Positions 1 through 5,697 of a stretch of DNA of 6,538 bases are shown here, in pieces. How positions within the stretch are numbered: the stretch's first letter is position 1; every line of letters begins with the position of its first letter. The notes beneath the pieces are model-generated. The model did no database searches and was not told the DNA's origin. It saw nothing but the letters and a program-made list of their open reading frames with translations. The position numbers were made by a program, and so were the translations under genes. The stretch spans positions 1 to 6,538 of the forward strand of contig CADCPE010000090.1 of NCBI GenBank assembly GCA_902803275.1. The letters run 5' to 3'. The DNA comes from an uncultured Erysipelotrichaceae bacterium. Its GTDB lineage: Bacteria; Bacillota_I; Bacilli_A; Erysipelotrichales; Erysipelotrichaceae.

Positions 1-1
1 T

Positions 2-940
2 CTTTCCGATGTGCTGTTTATCTGTACGGCAAACTATCGCGACAATATTCCGGCTGCGCTTTTGGACAGACTTGAGATCATTGAATTGTCCAGCTATACC
101 GAATATGAGAAAGTCAAGATCGCTGTAAATCATCTTATAAACAAGCAGATGCAGATAAACGGTCTGCATGAAAAACAGATGTCTCTAGATGAAAATATGA
201 TCCTGTATATCATCAGACACTACACCAGAGAAGCTGGTGTAAGACAGCTGGAAAGGATCATCGGAACATTATGCCGCAAGACTGTTCTTGCCATATTGAA
301 GGAAAACAAGAAATCAGTAAAGATAAGCAAGAAACTGATAAACGAATGGCTTGGCCATGAGATCTATGATTATGGAACCAAGGAAAAGAAGAATCAGGTT
401 GGCGTCGTTACCGGACTTGCCTATACATCATTCGGCGGTGATATCCTGCCGGTCGAAGTTAACTACTTTGAAGGCAAGGGAAATCTCGTGGTGACCGGAA
501 AGCTTGGCGAAGTCATGGTCGAATCGACCAAGATCGCTTTGGACTTCATCAAGGCCAATGCCAAGAAATACAACATTCCGATCGAATTCTTCGAGAAGCA
601 TGATATCCACATCCATGTTCCTGAAGGTGCAGTTCCAAAAGACGGACCTTCAGCCGGTGTTACTATCACTACTGCTATTGTTTCAGCGCTGACCGGCAGG
701 GCAGTCAAGAAGGATCTGGCCATGACCGGTGAGGTCACTTTAAGAGGGAATGTTCTGCCTATCGGCGGGCTTAAGGAAAAGTCTCTTGCAGCCCATCGCA
801 GCGGGATCAAGACGATCATCATTCCTAAAGGCAATATCAAGGATCTGGATGATATTCCTGATACCGTCAAGGATGAAGTCAGATATATTCCGGTCGAGAA
901 GGTCGATCAGGTCATAAATGAGGCTTTATTAAGTGATTAG
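2..940 (+). CDS. lon: ATP-dependent protease Lon, C-terminal part (5' end outside window)
   Basis: This is the last 312 residues of the cytosolic Lon protease, which unfolds damaged or regulatory proteins with ATP and degrades them. The reading frame is open from the first full codon (base 2), so the start lies to the left; a whole Lon is usually about 770-810 residues. Numbering from that codon, residues 1 to about 115 are the end of the AAA+ module: sensor-1 Asn11 in FICTANY, Arg23 in LLDRLEII (arginine-finger region) and sensor-2 Arg81 in GVRQLER. The protease domain follows from about residue 130 (GLAYTSFGGD, with Tyr where many Lons have Trp). The Ser-Lys catalytic dyad is intact: Ser217 in PKDGPSAG and Lys260 in GGLKEK. 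The C-terminus ends normally at TAG. The last 8 bases overlap ysxC, so the two are probably co-transcribed. Identification is very secure; only the N-terminal part is unseen. Confidence 0.98.
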   Translation, partial: LSDVLFICTANYRDNIPAALLDRLEIIELSSYTEYEKVKIAVNHLINKQMQINGLHEKQMSLDENMILYIIRHYTREAGVRQLERIIGTLCRKTVLAILKENKKSVKISKKLINEWLGHEIYDYGTKEKKNQVGVVTGLAYTSFGGDILPVEVNYFEGKGNLVVTGKLGEVMVESTKIALDFIKANAKKYNIPIEFFEKHDIHIHVPEGAVPKDGPSAGVTITTAIVSALTGRAVKKDLAMTGEVTLRGNVLPIGGLKEKSLAAHRSGIKTIIIPKGNIKDLDDIPDTVKDEVRYIPVEKVDQVINEALLSD

Positions 941-1484
941 ATTCATCTGTTCAGCTACAAGCAGAAACGACTTCCCCGATACTTGCAATGAGGTCGTTTT
1001 TGTCGGTCGAAGCAATGTCGGAAAGTCCTCACTGATCAATGCTTTATACAATCAGAAACTGGCATATGTAGGCAAGACTCCGGGAAAGACTAAACTTGTC
1101 AATTTCTTTGATGTTGACGGTATCTATACAGCAGTCGATGTACCGGGCTACGGTTACGCCAGAAGGTCAATGGAAGAAACGATCGCCTTTGGCAGAATGA
1201 TGGAAGATTATTTCTCCCGCGGCGACAGGATAAGGCTTGTCATCATGATCGTTGACGGCAAGATCGGCTTTACTAAAGACGATCTTGATATGAAGGAATT
1301 CATCGAAGACAAAGGACTCGATCATGTTATCGTTGCCAACAAAATAGATAAGCTTTCCAATAATCAGCTCATGAACAACAAGCACAGATTATTCAAAGAT
1401 CTCACTAACGTGATCTATGTATCAGCTCTCAAAAAGAAAAATATCGAACAGCTTAAGCAGCTGATACTTGAATCAGTCAAATAA
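933..1484 (+). CDS. ysxC: Ribosome-biogenesis GTPase YsxC/EngB
   Basis: This 183-residue cytosolic GTPase belongs to the TrmE-Era-EngA-EngB-Septin superfamily and acts in late assembly of the large ribosomal subunit; in Bacillus subtilis YsxC is essential. The motifs occur in order: G1 P-loop GRSNVGKS (25-32), G2 Thr in PGKTK (53), G3 DVPG (69-72) followed by the family signature YGYA, G4 NKID (136-139; many relatives have TKxD), and G5 SAL (164-166). The family is usually about 190-200 residues, so this copy is slightly compact, mainly at the N-terminus, where it goes straight into RFICSATSRNDFP. I chose the GTG at 933 because that signature must be included and a GAGG-type ribosome binding site sits around 918-923. 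The start lies inside the end of lon (8-base overlap), the lon-ysxC order known in Bacillota, and suggests translational coupling. The last codons also hold the valS promoter. Confidence 0.97.
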   Translation: MIRFICSATSRNDFPDTCNEVVFVGRSNVGKSSLINALYNQKLAYVGKTPGKTKLVNFFDVDGIYTAVDVPGYGYARRSMEETIAFGRMMEDYFSRGDRIRLVIMIVDGKIGFTKDDLDMKEFIEDKGLDHVIVANKIDKLSNNQLMNNKHRLFKDLTNVIYVSALKKKNIEQLKQLILESVK

Positions 1485-1497
1485 GATTTATTATAAT
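1468..1497 (+). promoter_or_regulatory. Predicted vegetative promoter for the valS leader
   Basis: A -35-like TTGAAT (1468-1473) and a perfect -10 TATAAT (1492-1497) are separated by 18 bases. The -35 lies inside the final codons of ysxC and the -10 just after its stop. Transcription would begin near 1503-1505, exactly where the 5' strand of T-box stem I begins, which supports the call. No terminator separates ysxC from this promoter, so read-through from lon-ysxC could also enter the leader. Confidence 0.8.
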
Positions 1498-1503
1498 TTA
1501 AAG

Positions 1504-1685
1504 GACGAAGAAAAGAAGAAAGTAATCTTTTTGGAAAAATAGAGATATAAGGGTTGGTGGAACTTATACTGGAAAAGATGAAAACGTTGTCTTGGAGTCT
1601 ACTTAGGTACGTGTGCTCGCGTTAAGAGTCAGAGTTATAAGTTAAGGTGGTAACGCGCTTCTGCGCCCTTGGGCCACCTTTTTTT
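1504..1685 (+). ncRNA. T-box riboswitch leader upstream of valS (tRNA-Val sensing)
   Basis: This is a cis-acting leader RNA that binds uncharged tRNA and lets transcription continue into valS. Visible parts, in order: lower stem I GGAC/GTCT and AAG/CTT (1503-1510 with 1591-1600); loop-E AGTA (1521-1524) facing GAA (1580-1582); a 7-bp helix ATCTTTT/AAAAGAT (1525-1531 with 1573-1579); the AG box AGAGA (1541-1545); and an apical helix TATAAG/CTTATA closing an 11-base loop with the GGTTGGTG motif (1552-1562). The specifier strand contains GTT (1586-1588) and GTC (1589-1591), both valine codons; GTT fits the folded loop best, but register is uncertain. A stem III-like CTC/GAG hairpin follows (1616-1628). 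The T-box is at 1644-1657, with bulge TGGTAAC whose TGGT can pair with an ACCA tRNA end. Family membership is secure; the amino acid is supported mainly by the valS context. Confidence 0.93.
1644..1685 (+). terminator. T-box antiterminator/terminator switch before valS
   Basis: Two exclusive folds can be read. Terminator: AAGGTGG (1644-1650) pairs with CCACCTT (1674-1680), followed by a T run at 1679-1685. Antiterminator: AAGG (1644-1647) pairs with CCTT (1667-1670) around the 7-base bulge TGGTAAC (1648-1654) and an inner GCGC/GCGC helix (1655-1658 with 1663-1666). The inner GCGC helix can exist in both states, so the competition is over AAGG and its two partners. Uncharged tRNA binding the bulge would favour the antiterminator. 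Confidence 0.92.
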
Positions 1686-1707
1686 GTTTCATAAGGAGGA
1701 TATAAAA

Positions 1708-4287
1708 ATGCTGGAAAACAAATACGATCCCAAAAAAGTAGAAGAAGGAAAATATCAGTATTGGCTTGATCACCACTATTTTGAATGTGGTGACATTTCA
1801 AAAAAGCCTTACTGCATCGTCATACCGCCACCAAATGTCACTGGTAAGCTGCATTTAGGGCATGCGATGGATAACACGATCCAGGATCTTCTTTCACGCT
1901 ATAACCGTCTGAAAGGTTTTGATGTTCTCTGGGTTCCGGGCATGGACCATGCCGGAATCGCGACCCAGGCCAAAGTCGATGAAAGACTGAAATCCCAAGG
2001 TGTATCAAGATATGATCTTGGAAGAGAGAAATTCCTGGAGAAAGCCTGGGAATGGAAAAAGGAATATTCTGACTTTATCCGTTCGCAATGGGCAAAGCTT
2101 GGCAATTCAACGGATTACCGCAAGGAAAGATTCACTCTGGATGAGGGACTTTCAAAAGCAGTAGCCAAGGTCTTTGTAACCTATTACAACGAAGGCCTGA
2201 TCTATAGAGGCAAACGTGTCATCAACTGGGATCCGGAAGCAAAGACAGCATTGAGCAATATCGAAGTAATACACAAAGACGTCGAAGCATATATGTATTA
2301 CATCAGATATCAGATGGTTGATAGTGATGAAACATTCACTGTCGCTACCACCAGACCGGAAACAATGTTCGGCGATGTATGCATCGTTGTCAATCCGAAC
2401 GATGATAAAGTCAAGCATCTGATCGGAAAGAAGGCGATAAATCCAGCCAACGGTGAAGTATTGCCTATCATCGGTGATGAATATATTGAAATAGGTTTCG
2501 GTACCGGCATCATGAAATGCACGCCGGCACATGATCCTAATGACTATCAGATCGCTCTGAGACACAATCTTGAAATGCCTATCTGTATGAATGAAGACGG
2601 CACGATGAATGAGCTTTGCGGTGAATTCAAAGGACTTGACAGGTTTGAATGCCGTGAAAAACTGCTTGAAAAATACAGAGCGGAAGGCTGCCTAGACAAG
2701 ATGGAAAAGATCGTTCACTCCGTAGGTCATTCTGAAAGGACCGGCGTCATGGTTGAACCGTATCTTTCAAATCAGTGGTTCGTCAAGATGAAACCGCTGG
2801 CTGAAGATGTACTCAAAGCACAGGAGAAGGAAGAAAGCAAGATCAATTTCTATCCTAAGCGTTTTGAAAAGACCTTTACGCAGTGGCTTGAGAATATCGA
2901 AGACTGGTGTATTTCCCGCCAGCTCTGGTGGGGACACAGGATCCCTGTCTGGTATCACAACGAAACAGGCGAGATCTATTGTGATGTTGAACCGCCGAAA
3001 GATATTGAAAACTATCATCAGGATGAAGATGTCCTCGATACCTGGTTCTCCAGCGCCTTATGGCCTTTTACGACTTTAGGCTGGCCTGAAGAGACAGAGG
3101 ATTTCAAACGCTATTTCCCGACATCCTGCATGGTAACAGGATATGACATCATTTTCTTCTGGGTAGCCAGAATGGCTTTCTCAGCTCGTCATTTCTGCGA
3201 TGATGTACCGTTTAAAGACTGTCTTATCCACGGTTTGATCAGGGATGAAAAGGGCAGAAAGATGTCCAAATCATTAGGCAATGGTATCGATCCGATCGAT
3301 CTGATCGACAGATACGGAGCAGATGCCTTAAGACTGTTCTTATCCACCAACTCGACACCGGGTCTTGATATGAACTACTCTACGGAAAAAATGGAAGCCG
3401 GATGGAATTTCATCAACAAACTATGGAATGCATCAAGATATGTCCTGATGAACCGCGATGAAACATATTCATACAAAATACCAGAACTTTCAAACGAGAT
3501 CGACTGCTGGATCATCAACAGGCTTAATGAAACGATCAGATCTGTTACAAGCAACCTCGACAAGTATGAACTTGCGATCGCCGGCAATGAGATCATTTCC
3601 TTTGTCTGGGAAGATTTCTGTTCAATGTATATCGAATTCACCAAATCCGCATTAAACGGAGATGATATGAAACTTAAGCATCAGACACTCGATACTCTTA
3701 TCTATGTTCTGGAAGCAATACTTAAACTGCTTCATCCGTTTATTCCTTTTGTAACTGAAGAGATATATCAGAACATCCATGACAGGGATCGTTCGATCAT
3801 GAGCGAGTCATGGCCTGAGATAAATGATAAAATAGATACAGGTAAAGCAAAAAATATCGACAGTATAATCGAGATCATCAGACTGACTAGAGAGATCAGA
3901 TCTGAAAACAGCATCAAGCCTTCCAAGGAACTTGATATCATGGTTGACGGTTTAAAACTCGATGATTCACTGAAGAATATTCTTTACCGCATGACCAAGC
4001 TTAATTGTATCGAATCAACTGATGAGGAAACGATCGTTCGTCCTACAGGTTTTGGAAAGATCTCATTCATTATGGATCAGATCGTTGATAAGCAGGCTGA
4101 ACTTGAAAAGATCAACAAGGAACTTCAAAGACTTGAAGCGGAAATCGAAAGAGGAGAGAAAATGCTCAGCAATGAAAGCTTCATTTCCAAGGCTCCTGCC
4201 GCTAAAGTAGAAGAAGAAAAAAGCAAGCTTTCCAACAACAGGAATTCATACAATACGCTTTTAGAAAAAAAGAAGGACTTCGAATAA
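1708..4287 (+). CDS. valS: Valyl-tRNA synthetase
   Basis: This class I aminoacyl-tRNA synthetase charges tRNA-Val in the cytosol and hydrolyses mischarged Thr-tRNA-Val. It has 859 residues (B. subtilis ValRS is about 880). The HIGH motif is HLGH (49-52) within PPPNVTGKLHLGH, and the ValRS-typical GMDHAGIATQ follows. The CP1 editing domain shows TTRPETMFGD (214-223) and CTPAHDPND (271-279, with the conserved Asp276). WCISRQLWWGHRIP leads back to the catalytic core, and the KMSKS loop is at 518-522. The helical anticodon-binding domain follows, then a Lys/Glu-rich coiled-coil arm from about residue 795 to the end, the usual ValRS C-terminal tRNA-binding arm. I chose ATG 1708 because AAGGAGGA (1693-1700) sits 7 bases upstream; an in-frame TTG at 1669 lies inside the terminator hairpin and is not credible. 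The gene is controlled by the T-box leader and overlaps the next gene by one base. Confidence 0.98.
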   Translation: MLENKYDPKKVEEGKYQYWLDHHYFECGDISKKPYCIVIPPPNVTGKLHLGHAMDNTIQDLLSRYNRLKGFDVLWVPGMDHAGIATQAKVDERLKSQGVSRYDLGREKFLEKAWEWKKEYSDFIRSQWAKLGNSTDYRKERFTLDEGLSKAVAKVFVTYYNEGLIYRGKRVINWDPEAKTALSNIEVIHKDVEAYMYYIRYQMVDSDETFTVATTRPETMFGDVCIVVNPNDDKVKHLIGKKAINPANGEVLPIIGDEYIEIGFGTGIMKCTPAHDPNDYQIALRHNLEMPICMNEDGTMNELCGEFKGLDRFECREKLLEKYRAEGCLDKMEKIVHSVGHSERTGVMVEPYLSNQWFVKMKPLAEDVLKAQEKEESKINFYPKRFEKTFTQWLENIEDWCISRQLWWGHRIPVWYHNETGEIYCDVEPPKDIENYHQDEDVLDTWFSSALWPFTTLGWPEETEDFKRYFPTSCMVTGYDIIFFWVARMAFSARHFCDDVPFKDCLIHGLIRDEKGRKMSKSLGNGIDPIDLIDRYGADALRLFLSTNSTPGLDMNYSTEKMEAGWNFINKLWNASRYVLMNRDETYSYKIPELSNEIDCWIINRLNETIRSVTSNLDKYELAIAGNEIISFVWEDFCSMYIEFTKSALNGDDMKLKHQTLDTLIYVLEAILKLLHPFIPFVTEEIYQNIHDRDRSIMSESWPEINDKIDTGKAKNIDSIIEIIRLTREIRSENSIKPSKELDIMVDGLKLDDSLKNILYRMTKLNCIESTDEETIVRPTGFGKISFIMDQIVDKQAELEKINKELQRLEAEIERGEKMLSNESFISKAPAAKVEEEKSKLSNNRNSYNTLLEKKKDFE

Positions 4288-5183
4288 TGAAACATAAGAA
4301 ACTAGCTGCAGCAGCGGGCATTACCGGTGGCTTATCCTATCTTGCTTACAGGAAGATATCTTCTCAGCTTTTCAGTAACGCTTTTCTGAAACACAGCAAG
4401 GAAGAGGTCGTCGAGCAGAAATATCTTGACTGGCTTTCATCCTCCAATGTCATGCAGGTCAGGATCACTTCTTTTGACGGCCTGAAGCTTAATGCCTATA
4501 ACGTTCATAACCACAATACCAACAAATACATCATCATGGTTCATGGCATCTGGTCATCAAAGGCCTTCAGCTATCCGCGTGCATATGAATTCGATAAAAG
4601 GGGATTCAACACGCTCATCATCGACCAGCGAGCAAGCGGAGATTCGGAAGGTGAATACTACACCTACGGTCAGAAGGAATCACTGGATCTGTTGCTTTGG
4701 ATCAACTATCTTATCAGCAAGGATCCGAATGTACAGATCGTGCTCTATGGCGTATCGATGGGCGCATCTACAGTCATGATGGCGACGGCAAACGATCTGC
4801 CACCTAATGTAAAGTGCATCATCGAAGACTGCGGATTCTCTTCGGCAGAGGAAGAATTTGATCACTTCGTTAAAACCGAATATAAGATCAGTTTCAGCAA
4901 GCCGGTACTCATACTGCTGGAAAAAGAACTTAAGAAAAAACTCGGTATGACATTTGACGACATGTCACCGAAGAAGGCACTTGACAGCAATGAGATTCCG
5001 CTTCTGATCATCCATGGTGAAGAGGATACCTTTGTTCCATTTGAGATGTCAAAGAAACTTTACAATCACAACAAAGGCTATAAGAAATACTATCCGGTGC
5101 CTAATGCCGAACACACTCAGGCGATCATCGATCAGAAATATTTTGATGTCGTCGTTAACTTCATACAACAATTTGTGAATTAA
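4287..5183 (+). CDS. Alpha/beta-hydrolase, probably membrane-anchored (YqkD-like)
   Basis: This 298-residue protein has the serine-hydrolase fold; its substrate is unknown. A basic, short hydrophobic N-terminus (MKHKK, then about residues 6-21) looks like a weak signal or membrane anchor, which would place the enzyme at or outside the membrane. The oxyanion-hole motif is HG at 86-87, followed by DQRASGDSEG. The nucleophile elbow is GVSMG with Ser157. The acid is Asp247 in HGEEDTFVP, and the base is His276 in NAEHTQ, so the triad is complete. Length and arrangement resemble B. subtilis YqkD and other peptidase S9/dienelactone-hydrolase-like proteins, but these signatures do not separate an esterase, lipase or peptidase. 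The ATG overlaps the valS stop (TAATG), and the ribosome binding site AGAAGGA (4271-4277) lies within valS, so it is translated from the valS message and would share the T-box response. No function in translation is implied by sequence. Confidence 0.9.
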   Translation: MKHKKLAAAAGITGGLSYLAYRKISSQLFSNAFLKHSKEEVVEQKYLDWLSSSNVMQVRITSFDGLKLNAYNVHNHNTNKYIIMVHGIWSSKAFSYPRAYEFDKRGFNTLIIDQRASGDSEGEYYTYGQKESLDLLLWINYLISKDPNVQIVLYGVSMGASTVMMATANDLPPNVKCIIEDCGFSSAEEEFDHFVKTEYKISFSKPVLILLEKELKKKLGMTFDDMSPKKALDSNEIPLLIIHGEEDTFVPFEMSKKLYNHNKGYKKYYPVPNAEHTQAIIDQKYFDVVVNFIQQFVN

Positions 5184-5195
5184 TAAATGTTGTAT
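5163..5195 (+). repeat. Inverted repeat at the end of the hydrolase gene, touching the next -35 box
   Basis: ATACAACA (5163-5170) is perfectly complementary to TGTTGTAT (5188-5195), with a 17-base AT-rich spacer that can add three more A-T pairs. The left arm is in the last codons of the hydrolase gene and the right arm overlaps the TTGTAT -35 box of the next promoter. It could be a weak transcription stop for the valS unit, although only three Ts follow, or an operator. There is no stronger terminator between the two genes. Confidence 0.4.
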
Positions 5196-5218
5196 TTAGA
5201 AAAATTAATTCTTATAAT
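5190..5218 (+). promoter_or_regulatory. Predicted vegetative promoter for the Lys/Ala-rich gene
   Basis: TTGTAT (5190-5195) and TATAAT (5213-5218) are separated by exactly 17 bases in an AT-rich setting, a near-consensus housekeeping promoter. Transcription would start near 5224-5226. This separates the Lys/Ala-rich gene from the valS unit as its own transcript. Confidence 0.83.
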
Positions 5219-5223
5219 ATTTT

Positions 5224-5246
5224 TGTATGAGATTTATTCTCGTATG
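5224..5246 (+). other. Hairpin at the predicted 5' end of the Lys/Ala-rich gene mRNA
   Basis: GTATGAGA (5225-5232) pairs with TCTCGTAT (5238-5245), with one T-G wobble, closing a 5-base loop TTTAT; a further T-G pair (5224-5246) is possible. It begins at the predicted transcription start and ends before the ribosome binding site (AAAGGAAGGA, 5253-5262), which stays free. Hairpins at the extreme 5' end of bacterial mRNAs are known to slow decay; that role is inferred here. Confidence 0.5.
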
Positions 5247-5271
5247 TAATTTAAAGGAAGGATAAATTATA

Positions 5272-5640
5272 ATGGCTGCAAAAAAAGAAGAAAAGAAAGT
5301 AGTAGCTAAAAAAGCACCAGCTAAGAAAGCTGCACCTGCTAAGAAAGCTGCTCCTGCAAAGAAGGCCGTAGCTAAGAAGGTTGCTACAGTCAAGAAGGCA
5401 GTTGAGAAGAAGGTTGCTACTGCTAAGAAGGAAGTCAAGAAGGCTGTTGCCAAGAAGGCCGTAGCTAAGAAGGTTGCTACAGTCAAGAAGGAAGTCAAGA
5501 AGGCTGTGGCCAAGAAGGCTGCTCCAGCTAAGAAAGCTGCACCTGCAAAAAAGGCTGCTCCAGCTAAGAAAGCTGCTCCTGCCAAGAAGGCTGCACCTGC
5601 TAAAAAAGCTCCAGCTAAAAAGGCACCTGCAAAGAAATAA
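5272..5640 (+). CDS. Lys/Ala-rich histone H1-like basic protein
   Basis: This 122-residue protein is made of 46 Lys, 43 Ala, 14 Val, 10 Pro, 5 Glu, 3 Thr and the initiator Met, with no Arg, Asp, aromatic, Cys, His or Gly; net charge is about +41. It has three parts: a Pro-containing arm of AAPAKK-type repeats (about 12-31); a Pro-free centre (about 32-82) with Val or Ala at 3-4 residue spacing between KK pairs, which predicts an amphipathic helix; and a second, longer AAPAKK arm (about 83-122). Such composition is seen in the tails of bacterial histone H1-like proteins (chlamydial Hc1/Hc2, the AlgP type) and of some HU-family proteins, which bind DNA or RNA non-specifically. No globular domain is present. 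The start is ATG 5272, with AAAGGAAGGA about 9-10 bases upstream. Its own promoter, 5' hairpin and terminator indicate an autonomous, probably abundant product. That it is a real coding gene is well supported; nucleoid or RNA binding is inference from composition. Confidence 0.85.
   Translation: MAAKKEEKKVVAKKAPAKKAAPAKKAAPAKKAVAKKVATVKKAVEKKVATAKKEVKKAVAKKAVAKKVATVKKEVKKAVAKKAAPAKKAAPAKKAAPAKKAAPAKKAAPAKKAPAKKAPAKK
5359..5491 (+). repeat. Direct repeat of 40 bases inside the Lys/Ala-rich gene
   Basis: Bases 5359-5398 recur identically at 5452-5491, an offset of 93 bases (31 codons, in frame). The encoded stretch is the Lys30-Lys42 region repeated from Lys61. Related imperfect copies surround both (AAGAAGGAAGTCAAGAAGG occurs from 5425 and again from 5485). 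The synonymous positions are also identical, pointing to a recent duplication or conversion rather than selection on protein alone. Confidence 0.85.
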
Positions 5641-5660
5641 GAAGCTCACGCTTCTTTTTT
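5639..5660 (+). terminator. Rho-independent terminator of the Lys/Ala-rich gene
   Basis: AAGAAGC (5639-5645) pairs with GCTTCTT (5650-5656) over a 4-base loop TCAC, ending in a run of six Ts (5655-5660). The left arm begins within the TAA stop codon, so the mRNA has essentially no 3' untranslated region beyond the hairpin. Confidence 0.9.
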
Positions 5661-5662
5661 AT

Positions 5663-5691
5663 TTGAAAAAACCATTTTATATATCTATAAT
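5663..5691 (+). promoter_or_regulatory. Predicted vegetative promoter for the thrS leader
   Basis: TTGAAA (5663-5668) and TATAAT (5686-5691) are spaced by 17 bases, one mismatch from the sigma-A/sigma-70 consensus overall. It starts three bases after the preceding terminator. Transcription should begin near 5698, upstream of the T-box structure. Confidence 0.87.
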
Positions 5692-5697
5692 ATCTTT

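Noticed and set aside
463..870. Reverse-strand open frame of 135 codons across the Lon protease domain
   Set aside because: It is a shadow of the conserved Lon coding frame; no family motif, ribosome binding site or promoter is visible.
1669..1707. Upstream in-frame TTG start that would lengthen ValRS by 13 residues
   Set aside because: It lies inside the T-box terminator hairpin and has no ribosome binding site, while ATG 1708 has a near-perfect AAGGAGGA at the right distance and gives the normal ValRS N-terminus.
1485..1707. Possible small protein gene between ysxC and valS
   Set aside because: The whole stretch is accounted for by T-box stem I, linker, antiterminator/terminator and ribosome binding site; no open frame with a start signal is present.
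2152..3018. Several reverse-strand open frames within valS (up to 137 codons)
   Set aside because: They are antisense to well-conserved editing and catalytic segments of ValRS and have no independent signals.
5272..5640. CRISPR-like or satellite repeat array
   Set aside because: Repeats are short, contiguous, in codon phase and degenerate at third positions, with no unique equal-length spacers; they are explained by a coding low-complexity protein.
5205..5649. Two long reverse-strand open frames (about 126 and 132 codons) opposite the Lys/Ala-rich gene, giving repetitive Phe/Leu/Ala or Ser/Leu/Phe proteins
   Set aside because: They are produced by the absence of stops in the complement of AAG/GCT repeats. 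They lack a convincing ribosome binding site, run over the promoter or terminator of the + strand gene, and have only low-complexity composition.
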